Shown piece after piece: positions 18,701 to 27,200 of a stretch of DNA of 64,000 nt. Origin of the DNA: Adhaeribacter arboris (GTDB lineage Bacteria > Bacteroidota > Bacteroidia > Cytophagales > Hymenobacteraceae). Every line of letters begins with the position of its first letter. The first letter of the stretch is position 1. The notes under the pieces are model-generated. The model was given only the letters and a program-made list of their open reading frames with translations, was not told where the DNA came from and made no database searches. The translations under genes were made by a program, and so were the position numbers. Where the stretch lies: the NCBI RefSeq assembly GCF_003023845.1, contig NZ_PYFT01000001.1, positions 5,084,001 through 5,148,000 on the forward strand. The letters are read 5' to 3'.

Positions 18701-20683
18701 ATGATGCGAAAAAATGTATTTCTAGCTTGCGTAATTGCCGCCGGATTTTTTGCTGGATTGCCAGAAAGTAACGCCCAAACTAAAACATTTACAGTTAAAG
18801 CAAATGAGGTAAAAGCTTCCGTTTCGCCTACCTTATGGGGCGTTTTTTTTGAAGATATTAACTTGGGTGCCGACGGCGGTATTTACGCCGAATTAGTAAA
18901 GAATCGTTCTTTTGAGTTTGATACGCCTTTAATGGGCTGGAAATTACTACAGCAAGGAGAAGAACAGGGTAGTTTGCTGGTAAATAACCGTGGCGAACTA
19001 AATGGCGCTAACTCCCGGTTTATTCGGGTTACTTCTAAAACTCCTACTGGTAATTTCGGCTTTTCGAACGAAGGTTTCCGGGGTATGGGCATTAAAAAAG
19101 GCAACCAGTACGATTTCTCTGTTTTAGCTAGTCAGCAAGAAGGTACTGTTTCTTTGGTAGTAGAATTAACCAACAGTAAGGGAGAAAAATTAGGGTCCAC
19201 TACCATTACTCCTACCGGAAAACCCTGGAAGAAATACAACGCCAGCTTCACCGCCACCGCTACCGAGCCAAAAGCCATGTTAAACATTTACATGAAAGGC
19301 CAGGGAATAGTGGATCTGGACATGATTTCTTTGTTCCCGAAAGATACTTGGAAAAACCGACCAAACGGGATGCGCGCCGACTTAGTACAACTGCTAGCCG
19401 ATATGAAACCAGGTTTTATCCGTTTTCCGGGTGGCTGCATTGTAGAAGGCCGGACTTTAGATGAACGTTTTCAGTGGAAAAAAACCATTGGGCCCGTGGA
19501 AGACCGGGGTTATTTAATTAACCGCTGGAACACAGAATTTAAACACCGGCTTACCACCGATTATTACCAGTCGTTTGGTTTAGGTTTTTACGAGTATTTT
19601 CAATTAGCCGAAGACATTGGGGCCGAGCCGTTGCCCATTTTAAATTGCGGCATGGCCTGCCAGTTTAATACCGCCGAAGTAGTGCCGCTGGAAAGTTTAG
19701 ACCCTTACGTACAGGATGCCTTGGATTTAATTGAATTTGCGAACGGCTCCGCTGATACAAAATGGGGTAAAATGCGGGCTGACATGGGCCATCCAGCACC
19801 CTTTAATTTAAAAATGATGGGCGTTGGTAACGAAAACTGGGGGCCGCAATACATCGACCGGTTAAAGATTTTTACTCAAGCAATTAAAGCCAAATACCCC
19901 AATATTCAACTGGTGAACAGCTCCGGTACCGACCCGAGCGGCGAACGTTTTGATTATTTAAACGGTGAACTACGGAAGATGAATGCCGATATAATCGACG
20001 AGCATTATTACCGGGCGCCCCAATGGTTTTTAGATAATGCCAAACGTTACGATAACTACGACCGCAAAGGGCCCAAAGTATTTGCCGGCGAATACGCCGC
20101 GCAAAGTGTAGCCATTGCCAGCCCCGATAATAAAAACAATTGGCAATGTGCCCTATCCGAAGCGGCTTTTATGACGGGTTTGGAGCGCAACGCCGATGTG
20201 GTTGCCATGGCTTCGTACGCTCCTTTGTTTGCGCACGCCGAAGGCTGGCAATGGACGCCCGATATGATTTGGGTAGATAATTTAAAATCTTATGGTACGC
20301 CTAATTACCACGTTCAGAAATTGTTTTCGACTAACAAAGGAACCAATGTAGTGCCCTTACTGCTGAACAACGAGGTGGCAACTGGTCAGGATGGTTATTA
20401 TGCTTCAGCCGTACTGGATAAAAATAAAAAGGAGTTAATCCTAAAAGTAGTAAATGCTTCAAATAAAACCCAGGAAACAGATTTTGTAATTGATGGCTTA
20501 AGTAAAATTGCCGCCAAAGGTACATTAACCGTACTTCGCAGCGACAAACTGGACCAGGTAAATTCTTTTGAAAATCCAACGGCTATTAGCCCGGCAGTGA
20601 AAGATATAACGGTAAAAGATAAAAAAGTGAAATTACCGTTGCAACCTTATTCGGTAAATGTGATTAAGCTAAAGTTTTCATGA
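18701..20683 (+). CDS. Alpha-L-arabinofuranosidase, GH51 (long form with N-terminal CBM-like domain)
   Basis: A 660-residue secreted enzyme. After a signal peptide ending at SNAQ there is SPTLWGVFFEDINLGADGG, then an inserted beta-rich carbohydrate-binding-like domain (about residues 75-215), then the GH51 barrel with GFIRFPGGCIVEG. The acid/base E lies in GVGNENWGP (about residue 378) and the nucleophile in FAGEYAAQ (about 464). ATG 18701 is preferred to a TTG at 18689. Length and architecture differ from the first GH51, suggesting distinct linkage preference rather than redundancy. Confidence 0.92.
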   Translation: MMRKNVFLACVIAAGFFAGLPESNAQTKTFTVKANEVKASVSPTLWGVFFEDINLGADGGIYAELVKNRSFEFDTPLMGWKLLQQGEEQGSLLVNNRGELNGANSRFIRVTSKTPTGNFGFSNEGFRGMGIKKGNQYDFSVLASQQEGTVSLVVELTNSKGEKLGSTTITPTGKPWKKYNASFTATATEPKAMLNIYMKGQGIVDLDMISLFPKDTWKNRPNGMRADLVQLLADMKPGFIRFPGGCIVEGRTLDERFQWKKTIGPVEDRGYLINRWNTEFKHRLTTDYYQSFGLGFYEYFQLAEDIGAEPLPILNCGMACQFNTAEVVPLESLDPYVQDALDLIEFANGSADTKWGKMRADMGHPAPFNLKMMGVGNENWGPQYIDRLKIFTQAIKAKYPNIQLVNSSGTDPSGERFDYLNGELRKMNADIIDEHYYRAPQWFLDNAKRYDNYDRKGPKVFAGEYAAQSVAIASPDNKNNWQCALSEAAFMTGLERNADVVAMASYAPLFAHAEGWQWTPDMIWVDNLKSYGTPNYHVQKLFSTNKGTNVVPLLLNNEVATGQDGYYASAVLDKNKKELILKVVNASNKTQETDFVIDGLSKIAAKGTLTVLRSDKLDQVNSFENPTAISPAVKDITVKDKKVKLPLQPYSVNVIKLKFS

Positions 20684-20738
20684 TAAAACTTTTAAGTTTC
20701 ATTTTCAACTGGAGCTACCATTAGCACCTAAGAAAATA

Positions 20739-20969
20739 GATAAACCAGAAGGAGAAGCCAGAAAAGCAGGAGCGAAGAGGAAAAGACAGCAGTCGGGGCA
20801 ACGAGGGCCTTCTAAGGTTCCGGTGTCGACGCAGGAGACATTCCACAGACGGAGTCGAGGAAAGGAAGCTTAGACCACCCGTGTGTCCCGACGAGGCCCG
20901 CCGGCCAGGAGGCAAACACGGACTTGTCAAACTAGATAGCACCGTAGCTTGGAGACGGGAATCGGCTCC
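20739..20969 (+). repeat. Dispersed intergenic repeat, copy C
   Basis: The longest copy of the family also seen at 1261 (inverted) and 7996. It includes the AAGCAGGAGCGAAGAG start shared with copy A and all later blocks through GACGGGAATCGGCTCC. The CTAAGGTTCC/GGAAGCTTAG arms pair with one mismatch. It lies between two genes of the arabinan operon, so it is transcribed as a spacer between the GH51 and GH127 genes. Confidence 0.65.
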
Positions 20970-21045
20970 AAAGATAAACAGTTGATTTTAGCAATACCTC
21001 TTCTAGGATGCATGGAGAGAAGCCGATTAAAGTGTCAAAACGAAA

Positions 21046-23013
21046 ATGAAATCATTATTTAAATTTTTGCCTTTTGTGGTGGTGTTATCTGGACCAAGCT
21101 TGGCTCAAAATTCCGCTTACAAAGATTACCCGATTTCGGCAGTCGAAATAAACAAAGTAGAGTTAACCGACAATTTCTGGCTACCCAAAATCAAAACGGT
21201 ACAAAATACTACCATCCAGTTTGGTTTTAAGAAATGTGAGGAAGAAGGCCGGTTAGAGAACTTCCTGATTGCGGGTGGTAAAATGACCGGTAAAACCCGG
21301 GGTAAAATGCCTTTTGATGATACCGATGTTTATAAATTAATTGAAGGTGCTTCCAATTCTTTAATCAGTGCTCCAAATAAAAAACTGGATGCCTACCTGG
21401 ATTCAGTTATTGCCATTATAAAAGTAGGCCAGCAACCCGATGGTTACCTTACCACCTGGCATACTATTGACCAGAATCATCCGCCGGCTCCTTGGGTAAA
21501 ACCAGGTCCACGGTGGAAAAGCGAGGCCATGAGCCATGAGTTGTATAATGCCGGTCATTTGTACGAGGCCGCGGCTACGCATTATATCGCCACGGGTAAG
21601 CGCAACTTTTTAGAAATAGCCCTCCGAAATGCCGATTTACTCGTTAAAACTTTCGGTCCGGAACCAGATAAATTACAAATCCCGCCGGGGCACCAGATTG
21701 TCGAAACGGGTTTAGTTAAATTGTACCGGATAACCGGAAAAGAAGATTATTTAAAACTTGCTAAATTTTTCCTGGACCAGCGGGGCGTAAAATCTAACGG
21801 ACGGGAACTCTACGGACCTTACAGCCAAGACCATTTACCAGTAACTCAACAAACCGAAGCGGTGGGCCATGCGGTTCGGGCGGTGTACCTATTCGCCGGT
21901 ATGACCGATGTAGCCGCTATCTACGATAATAAAGCTTATTTAAACGCAGTGCAAACCATTTGGGAAAACATGGTGAGCAAGAAAATGTATCTTACCGGAG
22001 GAATAGGAGCATTGCACGAAGGAGAGGCTTTCGGGAAAAATTACGAATTACCTAACAAAACCGCTTACGGGGAAACCTGTGCCGCAATCGGTGATGTGTA
22101 TTTTAACCACCGTTTGTTTTTACTAACTGGTGATAGCAAATACTACGATATAATCGAACGTACGCTTTACAACGGCTTAATATCCGGCATTTCTTTATCC
22201 GGCGACAAGTTCTTTTACCCAAATCCGCTGGAATCGGATGGCAAATACGCGTTTAATTTTGGTTCCTGTACCCGCCAGCCTTGGTTTGAGAGTTCTTGCT
22301 GCCCCACTAATCTGGTCCGGTTCGTGCCGGCTATGCCCAGCTTAATCTACGCTACCCAAGCCGATAATTTGTTTATTAATTTATTTGCCGCAAATAAAGC
22401 CCAAGTTAAAGTCAACAATACCAATGTTGCCGTAGCTCAGCAAACGGAATATCCTTGGCAAGGTAAAATTACCGTAGCAGTTAACCCGGAAAAAGCAATT
22501 AATTTTAATTTAAAAATCAGAATTCCGGGTTGGGCCCGCAACGAAGTTGCGCCGGGTAATTTGTACGCGTATGCCGATAAAAAGCAAGGCGAAGTTACCG
22601 TAAAAGTAAATGGGCAAAAGGTAAATATTTCTCCCGACCAAGGCTACGCCGTAATTGCCCGCCAATGGCAGAAAGGCGATAAAGTGGAGGTAATGCTTCC
22701 CATGAACATCCGTCAGGTAATTACCAGCAATCAGGTAAAAGAAAATCAAAACCACGTTGCTTTAGAATATGGACCCTTGGTTTATTGTGCCGAAGCAATA
22801 GATAACAACGGTAGCTTGACAGGAATCAAAGTACCCAATATTGCACCTTTAAAAGTAGAGAGAAGGCCTGATTTGCTGCAAGGAGTGAGTGTTATCTCGG
22901 GGCAGTTAGCTGGTAAAAAGTTTGTGGCTATTCCTTATTATGCTTGGTCGAACCGGGGAGTGAATGAGATGAAAGTATGGTTGCCCAAGGCTGATCCGGA
23001 TAGTAAAAATTAA
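21046..23013 (+). CDS. Beta-L-arabinofuranosidase, GH127
   Basis: A 655-residue secreted protein (signal ending SLAQ) of the GH127 (formerly DUF1680) family, which releases beta-linked L-arabinofuranose and uses a zinc-bound cysteine nucleophile. The metal-site residues are visible: E343 and C345 in YGETCA, C418 and C419 in SSCCP. The alpha/alpha barrel motifs DGYLTTW and SHELYNAGHLYEAA are present, followed by C-terminal beta domains. It extends the operon's reach to beta-arabinofuranosides of plant glycoproteins such as extensin. Confidence 0.92.
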   Translation: MKSLFKFLPFVVVLSGPSLAQNSAYKDYPISAVEINKVELTDNFWLPKIKTVQNTTIQFGFKKCEEEGRLENFLIAGGKMTGKTRGKMPFDDTDVYKLIEGASNSLISAPNKKLDAYLDSVIAIIKVGQQPDGYLTTWHTIDQNHPPAPWVKPGPRWKSEAMSHELYNAGHLYEAAATHYIATGKRNFLEIALRNADLLVKTFGPEPDKLQIPPGHQIVETGLVKLYRITGKEDYLKLAKFFLDQRGVKSNGRELYGPYSQDHLPVTQQTEAVGHAVRAVYLFAGMTDVAAIYDNKAYLNAVQTIWENMVSKKMYLTGGIGALHEGEAFGKNYELPNKTAYGETCAAIGDVYFNHRLFLLTGDSKYYDIIERTLYNGLISGISLSGDKFFYPNPLESDGKYAFNFGSCTRQPWFESSCCPTNLVRFVPAMPSLIYATQADNLFINLFAANKAQVKVNNTNVAVAQQTEYPWQGKITVAVNPEKAINFNLKIRIPGWARNEVAPGNLYAYADKKQGEVTVKVNGQKVNISPDQGYAVIARQWQKGDKVEVMLPMNIRQVITSNQVKENQNHVALEYGPLVYCAEAIDNNGSLTGIKVPNIAPLKVERRPDLLQGVSVISGQLAGKKFVAIPYYAWSNRGVNEMKVWLPKADPDSKN

Positions 23014-23097
23014 ATAGCTGAAACTTCATTAATAGGTTTTATCCTAAAGTTATTCTATCCTTATTTGGAAATGTAGAGTTGTTGAATTTTTATCTGT

Positions 23098-23236
23098 CGC
23101 GAGCGTCTTCGCTCGTGATGTTTATCGTCCGGCCTCTGGCCGGTAGGGATTTAGCTTAGTTGCTTTAATGGAACGTCTAGCACTATGCCCGGCCAGAGGC
23201 CTATCAGATGGTTAGACACGAGCGAGGACGCTCGCG
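23098..23236. repeat. 139-bp foldback (palindromic) intergenic element
   Basis: The outer 20-bp arms (23098-23117 and 23217-23236) are inverted copies with one mismatch around a GCGAGCGTC core. An inner pair (CCGGCCTCTGGCCGG at 23129 and CCGGCCAGAGGCC at 23189) is also inverted, and the first of these is itself a small hairpin. The structure fits a REP/MITE-like nested palindrome. The rest of the 374-base spacer shows no gene. Confidence 0.75.
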
Positions 23237-23387
23237 CCAATTTTAATAATAAGTAACTTAAAAGCCTTTCCTCTCAAGGAAAAACTGCTCCATGTTCAGC
23301 GTAACAGTAATTAAAAATTAAATATTAGCTTTAAAGATTTTCCATTTGCCAAAGATTAAATCAAATAAAGCATTAGTAAATATAAGG

Positions 23388-24461
23388 ATGCGTTTTATAG
23401 CCTTGGTATTAAGTTTTTTTCTGTGTTTCCTAAACTTAGGGCTTTTGCAAGCCCAGGTTACGGCTCCACAGTCAGAAGCGAATCAAAGCCAGGAGTTGCA
23501 GAAAAATATTCCGGTACACGACCCGGTAATGATGAGGCAAGGTGATACGTATTACTTGTTTGCTACTGGCCGGGGAATAGCCGTTTGGTCATCGAAAGAT
23601 AGGCAGCAATGGAAGCGCGAAGAACTTGTGTTTTCAACGGCTCCGGAATGGGCAGTACAAGCTATCCCAACTTTTAAAAACCATATCTGGGCACCCGATA
23701 TCAGCTACCACAAAGGCACCTATTACCTGTATTATTCCGTTTCAGCTTTCGGCAAAAACACTTCCGCTATCGGGCTTGCTACAAATACTACTCTAAACCC
23801 GATGGATAAAAATTTTAAATGGGTAGATCACGGTAAAGTAATTCAATCCGAACCTGGAAAAACTAACTGGAATGCCATTGACCCTAATTTAATTACCGAT
23901 AAAGCAGGTAATCCTTACTTGGCATTTGGTTCTTTCTGGGAAGGTTTGAAACTGGTGAAATTGAATAAAGACCGTAAAAGTTTAGCTCAAAGCATTCAAA
24001 GTTTGCCTACTATTGCCAGCCGCAAAACGGAGGTAGCCGCTTCCAGCAATTTGCCAGCTACCACCAACAGCCCGGCAGATGCGGGAGATAATGCCATTGA
24101 AGCGCCCTTTATATTTAAAAAGCACGGATATTATTATCTTTTCGCTTCTATTGATTATTGTTGTAAAGGAGTAAACAGCACCTATAAAATTATTGTAGGC
24201 CGCGCTAAAGACGTGCAAGGTCCTTACCTGGATAAAGCGGGTAAATCAATGGTTCAGGGAGGCGGCACTTTGGTGCTGGCGGGCAATAACAACTGGTACG
24301 GCGTTGGACACAGCGCTACTTACACTTTTGATAATCAGGATTACTTGATTTTTCACGGGTATGATGCCGCTGATAAAGGTAAATCTAAATTGCGGATAGA
24401 GCTTTTAACCTGGGATGAACAAGAGTGGCCAATAGTATCTGGTAACGCTGGCGGTAAATAG
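23388..24461 (+). CDS. Secreted GH43 glycosidase (arabinanase-like)
   Basis: A 357-residue secreted GH43 enzyme, single catalytic domain. The signal peptide ends at LLQAQ. Triad: D45 in PVHDPVMM, D165 in AIDPNLI and E238 in AIEAPFIF; YYYLFASIDYCC and GHSATYTFDNQDYLIFHGYD are typical of the arabinan endo-1,5-arabinosidase branch. ATG at 23388 starts the signal peptide; the in-frame TTG 42 bases earlier is rejected. It lacks the C-terminal domain of the other GH43 gene, so the two probably act on different chain lengths. Confidence 0.87.
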   Translation: MRFIALVLSFFLCFLNLGLLQAQVTAPQSEANQSQELQKNIPVHDPVMMRQGDTYYLFATGRGIAVWSSKDRQQWKREELVFSTAPEWAVQAIPTFKNHIWAPDISYHKGTYYLYYSVSAFGKNTSAIGLATNTTLNPMDKNFKWVDHGKVIQSEPGKTNWNAIDPNLITDKAGNPYLAFGSFWEGLKLVKLNKDRKSLAQSIQSLPTIASRKTEVAASSNLPATTNSPADAGDNAIEAPFIFKKHGYYYLFASIDYCCKGVNSTYKIIVGRAKDVQGPYLDKAGKSMVQGGGTLVLAGNNNWYGVGHSATYTFDNQDYLIFHGYDAADKGKSKLRIELLTWDEQEWPIVSGNAGGK

Positions 24462-24549
24462 GCCGAAATAGTTGATGAAAACGATAAGTAAATTAGTAAA
24501 TAATAAACCTAAACTTTAAATCTTTCACCTTCATACGCAAAACGATAAA

Positions 24550-25755
24550 ATGAACTTTCAACTAAGATTGCCTCTCTCTATTCTGGGAATTTTTTTACTA
24601 GCCTTGGGTGGCTGTAACAGTGGTAGTAAAAACCAATCCGCCGAAACAACTAACAGCCAGGCGACTGATTCTACAGCTACTGCTTCGCAGGAAGTAAGTT
24701 TGCCTGCTAAAGCTGATTTTCAGAACACCATTTCCGGAAAGAAAACCGATTTATATGTGCTGAAGAACAAAAATAACGTACAGGCTGCCATCACGAATTA
24801 CGGAGGACGTTTAGTAAGCTTGCTGGTGCCGGATAAAGCTGGTAAAATGACCGACGTAATTGTGGGTTTCGATAAATTACAGCCTTTTACTGAAGGTGCA
24901 GACACGTATTTCGGGGCGTTAATTGGTCGGTACGGCAACCGGATTGCCAAAGGCAAATTTACCCTCGACGGTAAAACGTATACGCTGGCAACGAACAATG
25001 GACCAAACCATTTACACGGCGGCAAAGTAGGCTTTTCCCGGGTAATATGGGATGCTAACCAAACCAACGACAGCACCCTGGTTTTAACCTATGTATCTAA
25101 AGATGGGGAAGAAGGCTATCCGGGCACTTTAACTTCTAAAGTTACTTATACCCTGAGCAGCGCGAACGAGTTGAAAATTGCTTACGAAGCTACTACGGAT
25201 AAAAAGACAGTGTTAAACCTGACTAATCATTCTTACTTTAACTTAAACGGAGCAGGAAGTGGTACCATCCTTGACCACCAATTACAAATTAATGCCGACC
25301 GGTACACGCCCGTTGATTCTACTTTAATTCCTACAGGTAAAATAGAAGCTCTAGCCGGCACACCGCTTAACTTTAAAAAAGCTACTATTATTGGTGACCG
25401 TATTAACGACACGCATCAGCAAATAAAATTTGGTAAAGGGTACGACCATAATTACGTATTGGCTACACAAAGAAGCGCTACGTTAAAACCTGCCGCCGCC
25501 GTACTGGGTGATAAAAGCGGTATATACATGGAAGTATCCACCCAAGAGCCAGGTATCCAGTTTTACAGCGGTAACTTTATGACCGGTAGTAATCAAATTA
25601 AAGGTGGCAAAAAAGACGAATACCGCTCGGCCTTTTGCCTCGAGACCCAGCACTTCCCCGATTCACCTAACCAGCGTAATTTCCCTTCTACAGTGTTAGC
25701 ACCCGGCCAAACGTATAAAACTTCTTCGGTTTATAAGTTTTCGGTGAAGCAGTAG
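24550..25755 (+). CDS. Aldose 1-epimerase (mutarotase), lipoprotein
   Basis: A 401-residue lipoprotein with lipobox LALGGC followed by a Ser/Thr-rich linker and a GalM-type beta-sandwich. Family motifs: YGGRLVSLLVPD, YFGALIGRYGNRIAKG, the active-site histidines in GPNHLHGG and NLTNHSYFNL, and the base glutamate in CLETQHFPDSPNQ. It interconverts anomers of released sugars, here presumably L-arabinose, in the periplasm before uptake. Last gene of the susCD-enzyme run before the AraR gene. Confidence 0.9.
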   Translation: MNFQLRLPLSILGIFLLALGGCNSGSKNQSAETTNSQATDSTATASQEVSLPAKADFQNTISGKKTDLYVLKNKNNVQAAITNYGGRLVSLLVPDKAGKMTDVIVGFDKLQPFTEGADTYFGALIGRYGNRIAKGKFTLDGKTYTLATNNGPNHLHGGKVGFSRVIWDANQTNDSTLVLTYVSKDGEEGYPGTLTSKVTYTLSSANELKIAYEATTDKKTVLNLTNHSYFNLNGAGSGTILDHQLQINADRYTPVDSTLIPTGKIEALAGTPLNFKKATIIGDRINDTHQQIKFGKGYDHNYVLATQRSATLKPAAAVLGDKSGIYMEVSTQEPGIQFYSGNFMTGSNQIKGGKKDEYRSAFCLETQHFPDSPNQRNFPSTVLAPGQTYKTSSVYKFSVKQ

Positions 25756-25794
25756 TAAGAAAATTAAGTGCTATACCTAAAAACGTAGCGCATA

Positions 25795-25852
25795 GGAATT
25801 AGCACCTGCTTAGGAACCTGCCGCAGCATGTTCCTAAGCAGGTGCTAATTCC
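25795..25852. terminator. Perfect 23-bp hairpin between galM-like and araR-like genes
   Basis: Arms 25795-25817 and 25830-25852 are exact reverse complements around a 12-base loop. No T-run follows, so factor-independent termination is uncertain. Directly after it a 10-base CCGAACAGAA motif occurs twice, the first copy overlapping the hairpin end. It separates the polysaccharide operon from the regulator gene. Confidence 0.6.
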
Positions 25853-25936
25853 GAACAGAAATAATCCGAACAGAAGTAAAAAATTTGATTTTCTACGGAG
25901 GATAATTTATTCATCCTCCCATATAGTTTAAGCTGC

Positions 25937-26644
25937 ATGATTAAGTACATAGGTCAGACCCGGATATTAGTCGCGGTAGATTGTATAATATTCGGTTTTG
26001 ATGGTTCAGATTTTAAATTATTACTGATTCAGCGGGGCTTTGCGCCGGAGAAAAAAAGATGGAGCTTAATGGGCGGATTTATTCAGCCGGAAGAAACCTT
26101 AGAAGTAGCCGCAAATCGCGTACTGAAGCAATTAACCGGCTTAGAAGATGTTTACCTGGAACAATTACAAGCTTTCAGCGGACCGGACCGCGACCCCGTA
26201 GAAAGAACAATTGCTGTCGCTTACTTTGCTTTAATTGATATTCACAAATACGAAAAGCAAATCAGCCACGAGTACCACGCCGAATGGTTTTTATTAAAAG
26301 ATATGCCGCAATTAATTTTCGACCATGGACAAATGGTGGAGTTGGCTAAAAAAAGACTACGGTACAAAGCCGCATTACACCCTGTTTTATTTGAGTTATT
26401 ACCCGAAAGATTTACCATTCCACAGTTACAGGCTCTGTACGAAGGTCTATACGAAACCGAATTTGATAAACGAAATTTTAGCCGGAAAATTCTTTCTACC
26501 GGTTTGCTGGTAAAGCAAAACGAAAAAGACAAAGAAAACTCCCGCAAAGGTGCTTTTTATTATAAACTGGATAAAAGAAAGTACTCGGAGAACTTTCAAG
26601 CCTTCCTGAAGTTTATTCCCAATCCGGATAAATTTCTGGTATAA
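25937..26644 (+). CDS. araR: AraR-type Nudix-family transcriptional regulator
   Basis: A 235-residue regulator: an N-terminal Nudix fold (about residues 8-140) and a C-terminal winged helix (FTIPQLQALYEGLYETEFDKRNFSRKIL). The Nudix box is degenerate: GGFIQPEETLEVAANRVL lacks the REUxEE acidic cluster, so it likely binds a sugar ligand instead of hydrolysing a nucleotide. Nudix-winged-helix AraR proteins are known to repress arabinose genes in Bacteroides and to respond to L-arabinose. Its position among araBDA and arabinan enzymes supports the same role here. Confidence 0.85.
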   Translation: MIKYIGQTRILVAVDCIIFGFDGSDFKLLLIQRGFAPEKKRWSLMGGFIQPEETLEVAANRVLKQLTGLEDVYLEQLQAFSGPDRDPVERTIAVAYFALIDIHKYEKQISHEYHAEWFLLKDMPQLIFDHGQMVELAKKRLRYKAALHPVLFELLPERFTIPQLQALYEGLYETEFDKRNFSRKILSTGLLVKQNEKDKENSRKGAFYYKLDKRKYSENFQAFLKFIPNPDKFLV

Positions 26645-26877
26645 GAAATAAATTTTAAAAATAATTTTTTGTTTAAGTGTTGTTTAGACAATTAAATCAG
26701 TAAATTTAAAACATCATTAATTTATAATTCCGATTTTCTTTCTCTTCAGCAAAGAATTAAGCCTAGTAACAGCAAAGCATTGCCATAAATTTTGCGAATA
26801 GTAATAAACAGGTTTAGGAAAGAACCGTAAGTTTTTACAAGGTCAATAACATTTTACATTCACTATTTCGGTAAGCT

Positions 26878-27102
26878 ATGAAGAAATTACTCTTGATATT
26901 TGGATTAATAGGAAGTACCTGGTTATCTGCTTGTTCCAACGAAAAGTCTGGGGCAAATAATGCTGCTGCTGAATCTGGAACTACGGCTGAAAATGACTCG
27001 AGTACTACTAACCCAATAAATTCTGAATACGGAACTCCAAATGCTTCCGAAAACCCGGTAGATTCTGCCCAAAGCGCCAAGCAGGATAGTACCCGTAAAT
27101 AA
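26878..27102 (+). CDS. Small Ser/Thr/Asn-rich lipoprotein
   Basis: A 74-residue protein with a clear lipoprotein signal (WLSACS, C19) and a low-complexity mature part rich in S, T, N and E, ending in QDSTRK. No recognisable domain. It lies alone between the regulator and araB with 233 and 98 bases of spacing. Such short lipoproteins are frequent in Bacteroidota and have no assigned function. Confidence 0.6.
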   Translation: MKKLLLIFGLIGSTWLSACSNEKSGANNAAAESGTTAENDSSTTNPINSEYGTPNASENPVDSAQSAKQDSTRK

Positions 27103-27200
27103 TCTGTTTTCTTTAAAAATAATCCGTCGAAATAAGTCGAAAAGAACCGGAATATTCTTTTCTAAAAGTAAGAAGCGTTAATTTGACATTTTAATTTATT

